This document shows, in pieces, positions 52,808-60,794 of a stretch of DNA of 64,000 nucleotides (the stretch's first letter is position 1; every line of letters begins with the position of its first letter). The DNA lies in assembly GCA_016124495.1 (NCBI GenBank), contig WGNP01000003.1, positions 124,001-188,000 of the forward strand. Direction: 5' to 3'. The notes under the pieces are model-generated. The model was not told the origin of the DNA, ran no database searches, and saw only the letters and a program-made list of their open reading frames with translations. This stretch comes from Hyphomonas sp. (lineage in GTDB: Bacteria; Pseudomonadota; Alphaproteobacteria; Caulobacterales; Hyphomonadaceae). The position numbers and the translations under genes were made by a program.

Positions 52808-54046
52808 ATGAAGATGCCGCAGCAAGGCCGGGACTGGGACGAACTGCGCGCCGAGATGATCGCGCGCGGCGGCGGGGACGTGGACTGGCGCAGCGGGAAG
52901 ACGGCCGTCTACGTGTTTAACGCAGGCGAGGACATTCACCATGTCCAGCACGAGGCTTACGGCCTGTTCATGGCCGAGAATGGCCTTGGCCCCCTTGCAT
53001 TCCCGTCGCTGGCGCAGATGGAGAAGGAGGTGATCGGGATGGCGCTCGGCCTGCTGCACGCCCCGGAAGGCGCGGCCGGGGCGATGACTTCCGGCGGAAC
53101 CGATTCGATCACCATGGCGCTGAAGACGGCGCGGGATTTCGCACGCGCGGGCAGCAAGCCGCTGACAGACCACAACATTGTCCTGCCGCGTTCGGCCCAC
53201 CTCGCCTTCGACAAAGCGGCGCACCTGATGGACATTGCCGTGCGCCGCGTGCCGCTGAAGGGCGATAGCAGCTATGAGGCTGACCCGGCCGCGATGGCCG
53301 AAGCGGTGGACGCATCCACGATCATGATGGTGGGCTCGGCGCCTAGTTTTCCGCATGGGATCATCGACCCCATTGCGGCGCTGGGCGAGGTGGCGGCGGC
53401 GAAGGGCGTGTGGCTGCATGTGGATGCGTGTGTGGGTGGATACTTTGCGCCGTTTGCGCGGATGAACGGGGTGCCCGTCCCGGCGTTCGATTTCGAAGTG
53501 CCGGCGGTACACTCGATCAGCGCGGACCTGCACAAGTACGGCTATTGCGCCAAGGGCGCCTCGACGGTGCTGTTCCGGTCCGGGGCGTTATATAAGCACA
53601 TGCCCTTCTCGATGCGCGACTGGAGCGGCGCGCCGATGAAGACGCCGACCCTGGCGGGCACGCGGCCGGGCGGCGCGATCTCGGCGGCCTGGGCAGTGAT
53701 GAATATGCTGGGTGTGGAAGGCTACCGCGAGAAGCAGGGGCTGGTTTGTGCGACGCGGGAGAAGATCGAGGCCGGCGTGAAGGCGCTCGGCTTCGAAGTG
53801 CTCGGTCGGCCGATGCTCGGGCTGGTCGCGTTCCGGCATCCGGAGGCAGAGACGCTGGCACTGTACGGCGCAATGCGGGCGCGGGGCTGGTTCACCTCGT
53901 TCACGGCAGAGCCTGCGAGCCTGCACCTGATGCTTTCACCGAAACATGCTGAGGTGACGCAGGCTTACCTGGCGGACCTGGCGGCGGCGCTCGCGGATGA
54001 AAAAGCGGGGGTGAAGGCGGAGAAGCTTGAGGCGCGGTATAATTGA
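52808..54046 (+). CDS. PLP-dependent decarboxylase/aldolase, sphingosine-phosphate-lyase-like
   Basis: A 412-residue fold-type I PLP enzyme. The PLP-binding segments are GAMTSGGTDSITMALKTARDF (phosphate site), WLHVDACVGGYFAPFARMNGVPVPAFDF (Asp) and SISADLHKYGYCAKGAST (Schiff-base Lys). These resemble sphingosine-1-phosphate lyase and group II decarboxylases, more than aspartate decarboxylases. It would cleave a phosphorylated or amino-lipid-type substrate, or decarboxylate an amino acid; this cannot be decided. It is preceded by AAGGAG. A pseudogene follows in opposite orientation. Confidence 0.85.
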   Translation: MKMPQQGRDWDELRAEMIARGGGDVDWRSGKTAVYVFNAGEDIHHVQHEAYGLFMAENGLGPLAFPSLAQMEKEVIGMALGLLHAPEGAAGAMTSGGTDSITMALKTARDFARAGSKPLTDHNIVLPRSAHLAFDKAAHLMDIAVRRVPLKGDSSYEADPAAMAEAVDASTIMMVGSAPSFPHGIIDPIAALGEVAAAKGVWLHVDACVGGYFAPFARMNGVPVPAFDFEVPAVHSISADLHKYGYCAKGASTVLFRSGALYKHMPFSMRDWSGAPMKTPTLAGTRPGGAISAAWAVMNMLGVEGYREKQGLVCATREKIEAGVKALGFEVLGRPMLGLVAFRHPEAETLALYGAMRARGWFTSFTAEPASLHLMLSPKHAEVTQAYLADLAAALADEKAGVKAEKLEARYN

Positions 54047-54055
54047 AGGGGAACG

Positions 54056-54554
54056 TCAGGTGCGCATCAGCCCTGCCGTCGGCCGCACACCGGTTCCATC
54101 CGGAAAGACGCCGGCCGAGTGTGTCGCGGTCCAGGCCCCAATGGTCTTGCAGGACCGCCATGAAGACCGACCGGATGTCGTCTGCCGGGGCAAGGTCGCG
54201 GCCCTGGAAACGGGCTTTGGGCGCCAGTCCGGGCCAGTCGCCGCCAAATTTTCCGCCTAAGACCGCGCCGCCCCGCAGGAAGGCGGCGCTGCCGGTGCCA
54301 TGATCGGTGCCGCCGGTTCCGTTTCCGGCGACGGTTCGACCAAATTCCGTGATCACGGCCACGACCGTTTTTGCCCAATGCGCGCCGAGCCAGTCCCTGA
54401 GGGCGCTCAGGGCTGCGTCCGGTCACGCGAGGCGCAGGGCGAGCTGGCCATTGGCGGCGCCCTCGTTGGCGTGGGTATCCCAGCCATCAAGCAGGCGTGC
54501 ATCGCAGATCGGCGAGCTTTCATCTACGCGGCGGTCTGTTCGGGCGGCCAACAT
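54056..54554 (-). pseudogene. DUF1501 (sulfatase-like) C-terminal remnant
   Basis: The minus strand reads LLDGWDTHANEGAANGQLALRLA, then an in-frame TGA at 54422-54424, then PDAALSALRDWLGAHWAKTVVAVITEFGRTVAGNGTGGTDHGTGSAAFLRGGAVLGG and GRDLAPADDIRSVFMAVLQDHWGLDRDTLGRR. After that the reading frame must shift to give VFPDGTGVRPTAGLMRT and stop at 54056. These are the C-terminal blocks of DUF1501 proteins. The N-terminal two-thirds are missing. So it is a truncated gene with a nonsense codon and a frameshift. Confidence 0.85.
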
Positions 54555-54665
54555 GAACGAAACTGAACCAGGCGTTCAAAGCGCGTTCAGAGCAACGCCT
54601 TCATTCCTGTGCGGGATCGAGCGCCACTTTCACCGAAGCGCAAGACGAAACCAGGAGCCTGAAAC

Positions 54666-55172
54666 ATGAAACGTCTTATCACCACTGCCGCTGCTGCCCT
54701 GATGGTGTTCAGCCTCGGCGCCGCGCATGCCGACGCCCGCAACCGGGTGCGCATTGACCAGTCCGGCTACGGCAACGGCGCCGCCGCCGCACAGCAGGGC
54801 GACCGCAACGGCACCGTCATCGTGCAGGGCGGCCGCGGCCAGTATGCGCGCGGCGTGCAGTCCGGCTTCAACAACTTCCTGCGCATGGACCAGTACGGCA
54901 CGCGCAACAGCGTCGGCACGGCTCAGATTGGCGAGAACAACTTCGCCGTGACGGGACAGGACGGCCTGAACCTGCGCGCCGACACGCTGCAGACCGGCTA
55001 TGGCAACGTTTCCGGCATCGCCCAGATCGGCACCAATAATAAGGCCGTGGCGGACCAGGACGGCTATAACAACACATCCGGCATCATCCAGGTCGGCAAT
55101 GGCCAGGATGTGACGGTGCGCCAGCGCGGCGAGGGCAACATCTCCGTCGTCGTGCAGAGCGGCTACAACTGA
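54666..55172 (+). CDS. csgA: Curlin-repeat protein (major curli-type subunit candidate)
   Basis: A 168-residue secreted protein. The signal peptide (LITTAAAALMVFSLGAAHA) is followed by about thirteen curlin-type units of the form Q-x-G-x-x-N: QSGYGN, QQGDRN, QSGFNN, QYGTRN, QIGENN, QTGYGN, QIGTNN, QDGYNN and others, spanning residues 31 to the end. Curlin proteins form amyloid fibres of biofilms. The end at QSGYN resembles CsgA C-termini. It has GAGCCTGAAAC before the ATG. A strong hairpin follows the stop. Confidence 0.88.
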   Translation: MKRLITTAAAALMVFSLGAAHADARNRVRIDQSGYGNGAAAAQQGDRNGTVIVQGGRGQYARGVQSGFNNFLRMDQYGTRNSVGTAQIGENNFAVTGQDGLNLRADTLQTGYGNVSGIAQIGTNNKAVADQDGYNNTSGIIQVGNGQDVTVRQRGEGNISVVVQSGYN

Positions 55173-55180
55173 CGCCTCGC

Positions 55181-55206
55181 GCGGGGAGGCCGCTGCGCCT
55201 CCCCGC
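55181..55206 (+). terminator. Hairpin between curlin gene and csgH
   Basis: A perfect 10-bp stem (GCGGGGAGGC, 55181-55190, with 55197-55206) around a 6-base loop, 8 bp past the curlin stop. No T-tract follows. It may attenuate read-through or protect the curlin mRNA 3' end, giving more subunit than chaperone. Confidence 0.55.
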
Positions 55207-55231
55207 AACGCCCGCCCGAGGAGACCCGCGG

Positions 55232-55657
55232 ATGAAAACCCCTTTGATTGCGGCTGCGCTCACGCTGGTCACGGCGTGCGCGGTGCAGACCCCGGCCGAA
55301 GTGCACCCGGTAATACCTCCGGAAGCACCTTCAGTGACAGCTGAATTCGTCAAAGGCGAGCGGGCCAGCCCTGACCCGTCAGCGGACTGCAAGATTCGAG
55401 AGACGCGAACAGCGACCGGCGTGCGCTTCGAAGCGATCGTGCAGGCGGACTACGCGGTACGCGGATCATATGACTTCACCGTGACGGCGCAGGGCCCGGG
55501 CGGCTCTTCTGACGTGACGCAGAGCGGCGAAGTCGATCTGGCGGACGGCGAAAGCGCCGCCGTCGGCTCAGCGGAATTTTCCGGCGGGCGTTTGCGCGCC
55601 TTGCTGACACTGCGCGATGCGGGCGGCGAACTCTGCTCGGCTGAACGGCTTTCCTAG
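55232..55657 (+). CDS. csgH: CsgH-like curli chaperone
   Basis: A 141-residue protein. The signal peptide with lipobox-like LVTAC (Cys about 16) is followed by a low-complexity PAEVHPVIPPEAPS and a beta-sandwich ending in YDFTVTAQGPGGSSDVTQSGEVDLADGE. That segment is the hallmark of CsgH, an alphaproteobacterial inhibitor of curlin aggregation in the periplasm. The late Cys (CSAERLS) could pair with C at about 52. It lies between two curlin-repeat genes. Confidence 0.8.
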   Translation: MKTPLIAAALTLVTACAVQTPAEVHPVIPPEAPSVTAEFVKGERASPDPSADCKIRETRTATGVRFEAIVQADYAVRGSYDFTVTAQGPGGSSDVTQSGEVDLADGESAAVGSAEFSGGRLRALLTLRDAGGELCSAERLS

Positions 55658-55666
55658 GAGACCACG

Positions 55667-56182
55667 ATGACCCATTCCCGCAAGATGATGTTCGCCGGCC
55701 TGGCGCTCGCGATCTTCACGATGCCCCTTGCCGCCCATGCGGATCCGGGACGCGGCGGATACCCCAGGCAATTCCTGGGTGACCGGCTGCGCGAGCAGAG
55801 CCAGCTTCAGCCAGCACCGGCGCCAAACCGGGTCTCGGTCGCGCAGCAAGGCAGCGGCAACGGCGCCGGCGTACTGCAGGCCGGCAGCGGGAACACTGCC
55901 GGAATACTGCAGTTCGGCCAGGGCAATACCGGCGTGATCACGCAGCAGGGATCGGGCAATACGGCGTGTCTCATCCAGGCGGGACGCAATCTCAACGGAT
56001 CAGTTCGGCAGGTTGGCGACAATCAAAGTGATGGTCTGCTGCAACACCGCTGGGGCTCCGACGTGATCCCGGTCGACGTGTGCACGACGGCCACGACCCG
56101 GCGGGAAGTGATGGCCTACGCGTCCCCCAATCCGCAGCGCGATGTGCGCACGCGAACGCGTCCGCAGGCCCTGCGGCAATAG
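55667..56182 (+). CDS. Second curlin-repeat protein (minor/nucleator-type candidate)
   Basis: A 171-residue protein with signal peptide (FAGLALAIFTMPLAAHA), a 35-residue Pro/Gln-rich spacer, then about six curlin-type units: QQGSGN, QAGSGN, QFGQGN, QQGSGN, QAGRNL, QVGDNQ (about residues 55-125). The C-terminal 45 residues are basic and non-repeat. This could be a nucleator equivalent of CsgB. It starts 9 bp after csgH. The CsgG/CsgE/CsgF secretion genes are not in the window. Confidence 0.78.
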   Translation: MTHSRKMMFAGLALAIFTMPLAAHADPGRGGYPRQFLGDRLREQSQLQPAPAPNRVSVAQQGSGNGAGVLQAGSGNTAGILQFGQGNTGVITQQGSGNTACLIQAGRNLNGSVRQVGDNQSDGLLQHRWGSDVIPVDVCTTATTRREVMAYASPNPQRDVRTRTRPQALRQ

Positions 56183-56195
56183 GAACCAGAGCCGG

Positions 56196-57491
56196 CTAGT
56201 CTGCCGCGCACCGCCCGCCGGTGATCTGTCCGACGACGGCAGGATCGCCATCCGTCTTCGCCGGCGTGATGCCGAGCGCGCACGCGATCATGCCGTAGAC
56301 GTTAACGTTTTCGAAGGAGGCGGCGGTTTCGCCTTGCGGGAAGATCGGACCGGCGGCGATGAAGGTGGCGGCCATTGAGGGGTCGAGATTGTCATAGCCG
56401 TGGTTGCCGGGGATGGGCGCGCGCCAGCCGCCGACATTCGTGCTCCGCATCAGCCAGCCGGGATCGGCAACGGCGAAGAGGTCCGGCCCGCGCGTGGGGT
56501 GGTCGAGATGGTAGTGGGCGGGCATGTCGCCGCGCCGGTAGACGCGGATATGTTCGGATGCGGCGGAGAGGCCGTTATAGGCAGCTTCGAGTGCCGGGCC
56601 TTGGCCATAGATCTGCAAGGACGGATGACCCGAGCCGGCATAGGGACCCACGAACTGAGTGACGACGAGTTGGTCGAGATCGATATACTCGCCGACATCA
56701 AGCACCTGTTCAGGCGGCGTATAGGCCATGCCGTGATCCGACACGACGATGATCGTCGTCGTGTCCGTAAGTCCTCGCGCCTCAATGCCTGCAATAAGCT
56801 GGCCGACAAAGGCGTCTACTTCGGCGACGGCGGCTTTTGCTTCGGCCGAATGGGGACCGGTATAGTGGGTGACGGTGTCAACCCGGTCGAAATAGACGGC
56901 GGCCAAGCGAGGACGTTCGGCGTCCGGCACGTCATACCAGGCAAGCACTTCGTCGATACGCTCCTGATAGGGCTTCTCGTGCTGGTAGGGGGTCCAGACC
57001 TGCGGACGGATGCCAGCATGCGCGACCTCCGAGCCAAGCCAGAACATGATCGCGGTTTTCAGGCCCTGCTTCTCGGCAGTCACCCAGATCGGTTCGCCCT
57101 GCCACCAGCGCTCTTCCTGCGGGCCGGCGGCGGGCTGGAAGAATTCCTTTGCTTCGGCGTCGTAGGGATTATTGGCGATCATTCCGTGGTTTTCGGGATA
57201 GAGGCCGGTGGCGAGAGAATAGAAGTTGACGAAGGTAACGCTTGGCATCACCGGGATCATCGCTTCGGCCTTTACGCCCCTGGCAGCGAGAGCGGCGAGA
57301 TTCGGCGCATCCCAGCTGAGCATTTCAGGTCGAAAGCCGTCGAGGCCGATGAGGAGCACGCGCTGCGCCGGCGCAGCTACGGCGACAACAGGCGCAGCGG
57401 CTTCGACGGGGGCGGCGGGCGGTGCGTGGGTGCAGCCGGCGAGGACGAGGAAGCCGAAAGCGGCGGCGAGGGTTGCGCGTTGCCAGTTCAT
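56196..57491 (-). CDS. Nucleotide pyrophosphatase/phosphodiesterase-like lipoprotein
   Basis: A 431-residue protein of the alkaline-phosphatase superfamily (ENPP type). The signal peptide ends in lipobox VLAGC (Cys about 17). The metal and nucleophile region is VLLIGLDGFRPEMLSWDAPN...MPSVTFVNFYSLATGLYPENHGMIAN (nucleophile Thr), with VVSDHGMAYTP and PIPGNHGYDN metal sites. It would hydrolyse phosphodiesters in the periplasm. The start at 57491 follows CAAGGAG. It diverges from the S9 peptidase gene. Confidence 0.88.
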   Translation of the reverse strand: MNWQRATLAAAFGFLVLAGCTHAPPAAPVEAAAPVVAVAAPAQRVLLIGLDGFRPEMLSWDAPNLAALAARGVKAEAMIPVMPSVTFVNFYSLATGLYPENHGMIANNPYDAEAKEFFQPAAGPQEERWWQGEPIWVTAEKQGLKTAIMFWLGSEVAHAGIRPQVWTPYQHEKPYQERIDEVLAWYDVPDAERPRLAAVYFDRVDTVTHYTGPHSAEAKAAVAEVDAFVGQLIAGIEARGLTDTTTIIVVSDHGMAYTPPEQVLDVGEYIDLDQLVVTQFVGPYAGSGHPSLQIYGQGPALEAAYNGLSAASEHIRVYRRGDMPAHYHLDHPTRGPDLFAVADPGWLMRSTNVGGWRAPIPGNHGYDNLDPSMAATFIAAGPIFPQGETAASFENVNVYGMIACALGITPAKTDGDPAVVGQITGGRCAAD

Positions 57492-57643
57492 GGCGGGCTC
57501 CTTGCGGGATGCGAATCGGGGATGCGGGCAAGTTAGACCCCGTTTGACACAGGCTTGTGAAGGCGCGCGCTGAAAAATGCGTGACGCAGGCGGTAAACAC
57601 TCTAGAAAACGATCAGGTTCAGAACACACCCGGGGAGATACCT

Positions 57644-59614
57644 ATGTTGCGCCCGCAGAAATTGCGCCCTTTCCTGTTCGGCCTGTCGGCCCTCGCCCTC
57701 GCCGCCTGTGCGCAGACGGGCGCCGCGCCGGACGCCGCCGTCACCGAAGCGGCGTCTGAAGCAGCGTCTTTGCGCATCACCAGGGGTAATCTCGTGATCG
57801 AAGGCGTGCCGGAAGCGTCTGCCGAACTCAAGGAACGCCTGACGCGCTATGAGAACGTGCGCGGGCACGGTTTTCAGGACTGGACCGGCGAAGGCGGCAT
57901 CCTGATCTCGACCCGGTTTGCCGATGTCAGCCAGATCCATGAAGTGCGCTTCCCCGGCGGCGCGCGACGGCAGCTGACCTTCTATACCGAAACCGTCGGC
58001 TCGGCAGATGTCAGCCCCGAGGGCGGCGCCTTCCTGTTCGCCAAGGACCGCGGCGGAGACGAGTATTACCAGTCCTACCGCTTCGATCTCGGCACCGGGG
58101 AGATCACGCAGTATTCCGAGCCCGGATCGCGCAATGGCAGCGCGCTGTGGGCCGATGATGGCAGCGTCGTCGCCTGGGCCCGCACCTCGGCGGGTGATCC
58201 GAACAATGACGTGTTGATCGCAAACCCGGCAGACCCTGCCAGCCGCAGGGTGATCCTTGAAGGCGACGGCGCGATTGGCCCCGTCGACTGGTCGGCGGAC
58301 GGCAAGACGCTGCTGCTGCAACGCTATGTGTCGGTGGCCAAGAGCCATATCTATAACCTCGACGTCGCGAGCGGCGCGCTGACCGAAATCAATGCCGGCG
58401 ATGACGTCGCCTATTCCGGCGCGTCCATCCTTGCGGACGGATCGGTACTGACGGTGACCGACAAGGGCAGCGAGTTCCAGAACCTGGTGCGCATTGCGCC
58501 CGACGGGGCGATAACGAACTATACCGCCGATATCGGCTGGGATGTGTCCGACTGGGCGCTGTCGCCGGACGAGAAGACGGTGGCCTTCACGCTGAACGAG
58601 AACGGCCTCGGTACGATCCGCCTGCTGGACGTAGCAAGCGGCCAGGTTCGCGCGGGCCCGACGCTGCCGGTGGGGATCGCAAGCGGTCTGGTCTTCTCGC
58701 CAAGCGGCGCGCAGATCGGTTTCACCTTCAATGGTGCCACGAGCCCGCCAGACGCCTGGTCGTTCGACATCGCGACGCTGAACCTGACACGCTGGACCGA
58801 AGCGGAAACCGGCGGGCTTAATGCGGCAAACTTCATCGCGCCCGGGATGATGACCTACAGGAACGCCGATGGCATGGACATTCCGGCCTTTGTTTACACG
58901 CCGGAGGGTCCGGGCCCGCATCCGGTGATCATCTCCATCCATGGCGGGCCGGAAAGCCAGTCCCGCCCCGGCTTCTCCTCGACTTATCAATACTGGACAA
59001 AGGAACTCGGCCTTGCCGTCGTGGTGCCCAACGTACGCGGATCATCCGGCTACGGAAAAACCTACGTATCTCTGGACAATGGCCTGAACCGCAAGAAATC
59101 GGTCGAGGATATCGGCGCGCTGCTGGACTGGATTGCAACCCAGCCGCAGCTGGACGCGTCCAAGGTGGTGGTGCATGGCGGCTCATACGGCGGCTACATG
59201 GTGCTCGCCTCGATGATCGATTACGGTGACAGGCTCGCCGCAGGGGTCAACATTGTCGGCATATCGGACTTCAAGACCTTCCTCGAAAACACCGAAGGCT
59301 ACCGGGTCGACCTGCGGCGGGTCGAATATGGTGACGAGCGGGTTGCGGAAGTTGCGGCATTCTTCGACGCGATCTCGCCGCTGAAAAATGCCTCGAGGAT
59401 CACCAAGCCGCTGTTCACGATACAGGGCTATAACGACCCGCGCGTGCCCTATACCGAGGCTGAGCAGATCCTCGCGGCCGTCAAGGCCAACGGCGTGAAG
59501 GCCTGGTTCATGATGGCGATGGATGAAGGCCACGGCTTCCGCAAGAAATCCAACCGCGAGGCCCAGCGCGAGGCCGAGACGCTGTTCCTGCAGGACGTGC
59601 TGGGAATCGACTAA
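57644..59614 (+). CDS. S9-family prolyl oligopeptidase (dipeptidyl/acylaminoacyl type)
   Basis: A 656-residue peptidase. The signal peptide ends in ALAACAQ (lipobox LAAC), so it is probably an exported lipoprotein. A seven-bladed beta-propeller fills the first 400 residues (YYQSYRFDLGTGEITQYSEPGS and similar). The alpha/beta-hydrolase domain has HGGPESQSRPGFSSTYQYW, the catalytic Ser in VVHGGSYGGYMVLAS, the Asp region NDPRVPYTEAEQI and the His in MDEGHGF. Family members cleave after proline or basic residues in peptides. The start follows GGGGAGAT. Confidence 0.92.
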   Translation: MLRPQKLRPFLFGLSALALAACAQTGAAPDAAVTEAASEAASLRITRGNLVIEGVPEASAELKERLTRYENVRGHGFQDWTGEGGILISTRFADVSQIHEVRFPGGARRQLTFYTETVGSADVSPEGGAFLFAKDRGGDEYYQSYRFDLGTGEITQYSEPGSRNGSALWADDGSVVAWARTSAGDPNNDVLIANPADPASRRVILEGDGAIGPVDWSADGKTLLLQRYVSVAKSHIYNLDVASGALTEINAGDDVAYSGASILADGSVLTVTDKGSEFQNLVRIAPDGAITNYTADIGWDVSDWALSPDEKTVAFTLNENGLGTIRLLDVASGQVRAGPTLPVGIASGLVFSPSGAQIGFTFNGATSPPDAWSFDIATLNLTRWTEAETGGLNAANFIAPGMMTYRNADGMDIPAFVYTPEGPGPHPVIISIHGGPESQSRPGFSSTYQYWTKELGLAVVVPNVRGSSGYGKTYVSLDNGLNRKKSVEDIGALLDWIATQPQLDASKVVVHGGSYGGYMVLASMIDYGDRLAAGVNIVGISDFKTFLENTEGYRVDLRRVEYGDERVAEVAAFFDAISPLKNASRITKPLFTIQGYNDPRVPYTEAEQILAAVKANGVKAWFMMAMDEGHGFRKKSNREAQREAETLFLQDVLGID

Positions 59615-59676
59615 GGAAGCGGCAAGACCGGCGGATGTTTCCCCTGCCCCTGCGATACCACTGGCCGCGCGGGTGC

Positions 59677-59701
59677 TTCCGGCATAGCTACCATGCCGGA
59701 A
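59677..59701. promoter_or_regulatory. Inverted repeat TTCCGGCAT-N7-ATGCCGGAA
   Basis: A 9-bp perfect dyad 23-47 bp upstream of the GST start and 63 bp after the S9 peptidase stop. It could be a terminator stem for the peptidase or an operator of the GST gene. There is no T-tract. Confidence 0.4.
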
Positions 59702-59723
59702 TGAACCGCCGGGAGCGCCGACC

Positions 59724-60395
59724 TTGATCACGCTGCACCACCTCGAGAAATCCCAGTCGATCCGAATCCTCTGGCTGCTGGAGGAGCTGCGCATTCCCTA
59801 CGAGATCAAGCTGTATGACCGCGACCCGAACACGCGGCTGGCGCCGGCAGCTTACAAGGCAGTCTCCCCGCTTGGAACGGCGCCGGTGATCACCGATGGG
59901 GCCGTGACGCTGGCGGAGACGAATGCCATCGTGGATTATATTCTCGATGGCCAGCCGGGCAGCGCCTTACGGCCAGCGCCCGGGGCGGCTAACCGGGCAG
60001 CCTATCTCTTCTGGTTCCACACGGCGCAGGGCAGCCTGCAGCCCCTGCTGACAAACAAGTTCGTGCTCGGGGCGCTGACCACGCGCGCGCCGATGCTGGT
60101 GCGGCCGATTGCGAAATCCCTGGTTGGCGCGCTGAACACCGCTTTCTTCGATCCGCGCCTGAATGCGTTGATGAAGGAAATCGAGAAAGCGCTCGGCCAG
60201 TCGAAATGGTTTGCGGGCGACACGCTGACCGCTGCCGATATCGTCATGGGCTATTGCATGGAACTCGCCGCGCACCGCGCCGGGATGGACGAGACGCGAT
60301 TCCCGAACGGGCACCGGTTCCTCAAGCAGATGCGGGAGTATCCGTCCTACATTCGCGCGATGGAGAAAGACGGCAAGGGCACGATCCTTCTGTAG
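59724..60395 (+). CDS. Glutathione S-transferase
   Basis: A 223-residue GST: N-terminal thioredoxin-like domain (LITLHHLEKSQSIRILWLLEELRIPYEIKLY, with VSPLGTAPVITDGAVTLAETNAIVDYIL, including the glutathione-contacting ES equivalent ET-x-A) and an all-helical C-terminal domain (KWFAGDTLTAADIVMGYCMELAA). TTG is the start, with GGGAG 9 bases upstream. It may conjugate or reduce electrophiles. It ends 24 bp before the tmRNA gene region on the opposite strand. Confidence 0.9.
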   Translation: MITLHHLEKSQSIRILWLLEELRIPYEIKLYDRDPNTRLAPAAYKAVSPLGTAPVITDGAVTLAETNAIVDYILDGQPGSALRPAPGAANRAAYLFWFHTAQGSLQPLLTNKFVLGALTTRAPMLVRPIAKSLVGALNTAFFDPRLNALMKEIEKALGQSKWFAGDTLTAADIVMGYCMELAAHRAGMDETRFPNGHRFLKQMREYPSYIRAMEKDGKGTILL

Positions 60396-60418
60396 GCGGA
60401 GAAGATCCGGGATTAGGT

Positions 60419-60740
60419 GGGGGCTTCTGTTGCCAGGCGCCCCCGGGCCCCGCCTACGGGTCTGAAACCGCAGGACTTAGGTCGGAAAAACCGTCACCGC
60501 TTACGCGGCGAGCAGTTCGCCCTCAGCAAAGTTGTCGTTTGCAACTATTTGCTTTTGAGCTTCTAACGCAGCTCAAGCGAGCGAAAGCCTCGTCTTTACA
60601 CGTCCGTCGACACTATTTCAGCCCCATCAGGAAACGGCCAACCAAGCCGTCTTTTGGTGGAGCTGCCGGGTACCGCCCCCGGGTCCGAGCCGCTTATTAC
60701 ACGCGCATTTATCGCCATAGTCCGAAGACCTTCTGAATAT
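60419..60740 (-). ncRNA. ssrA: tmRNA, circularly permuted two-piece type
   Basis: The minus strand shows a tmRNA in permuted order. The acceptor piece comes first (about 60740-60655) and ends in CAGCTCCACCA with CCA at 60657-60655. A short spacer follows (60654-60626). The coding piece starts GGGGCTGAAATAGTGTCGAC at 60625. The tag ORF lies at 60542-60501, encoding ANDNFAEGELLAA then TAA. The coding piece ends near a GGGGGC...GCCCCC hairpin (60444-60419). tmRNA rescues stalled ribosomes and tags their products for ClpXP. A weak -10-like TATATT is upstream. The outer end is approximate. Confidence 0.93.
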
Positions 60741-60775
60741 AGGTCATCCGGACCCGCAGCGTAAGCCCCAATAAC

Positions 60776-60791
60776 GTTAAGGCGTCTTAAC
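60776..60791. promoter_or_regulatory. GTTAAG-N4-CTTAAC palindrome upstream of ssrA
   Basis: The dyad (TTAA-N6-TTAA) lies about 40-55 bp upstream of the presumed tmRNA 5' end and 4 bp after the uvrC stop. The CtrA consensus has N7, so this is one base short. It could be a cell-cycle regulator site, which is inference. Confidence 0.35.
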
Positions 60792-60794
60792 AGC

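Noticed and set aside
57602-58990. 462-codon minus-strand frame over the S9 peptidase
   Set aside because: It is a shadow; the plus strand carries the complete peptidase with catalytic residues.
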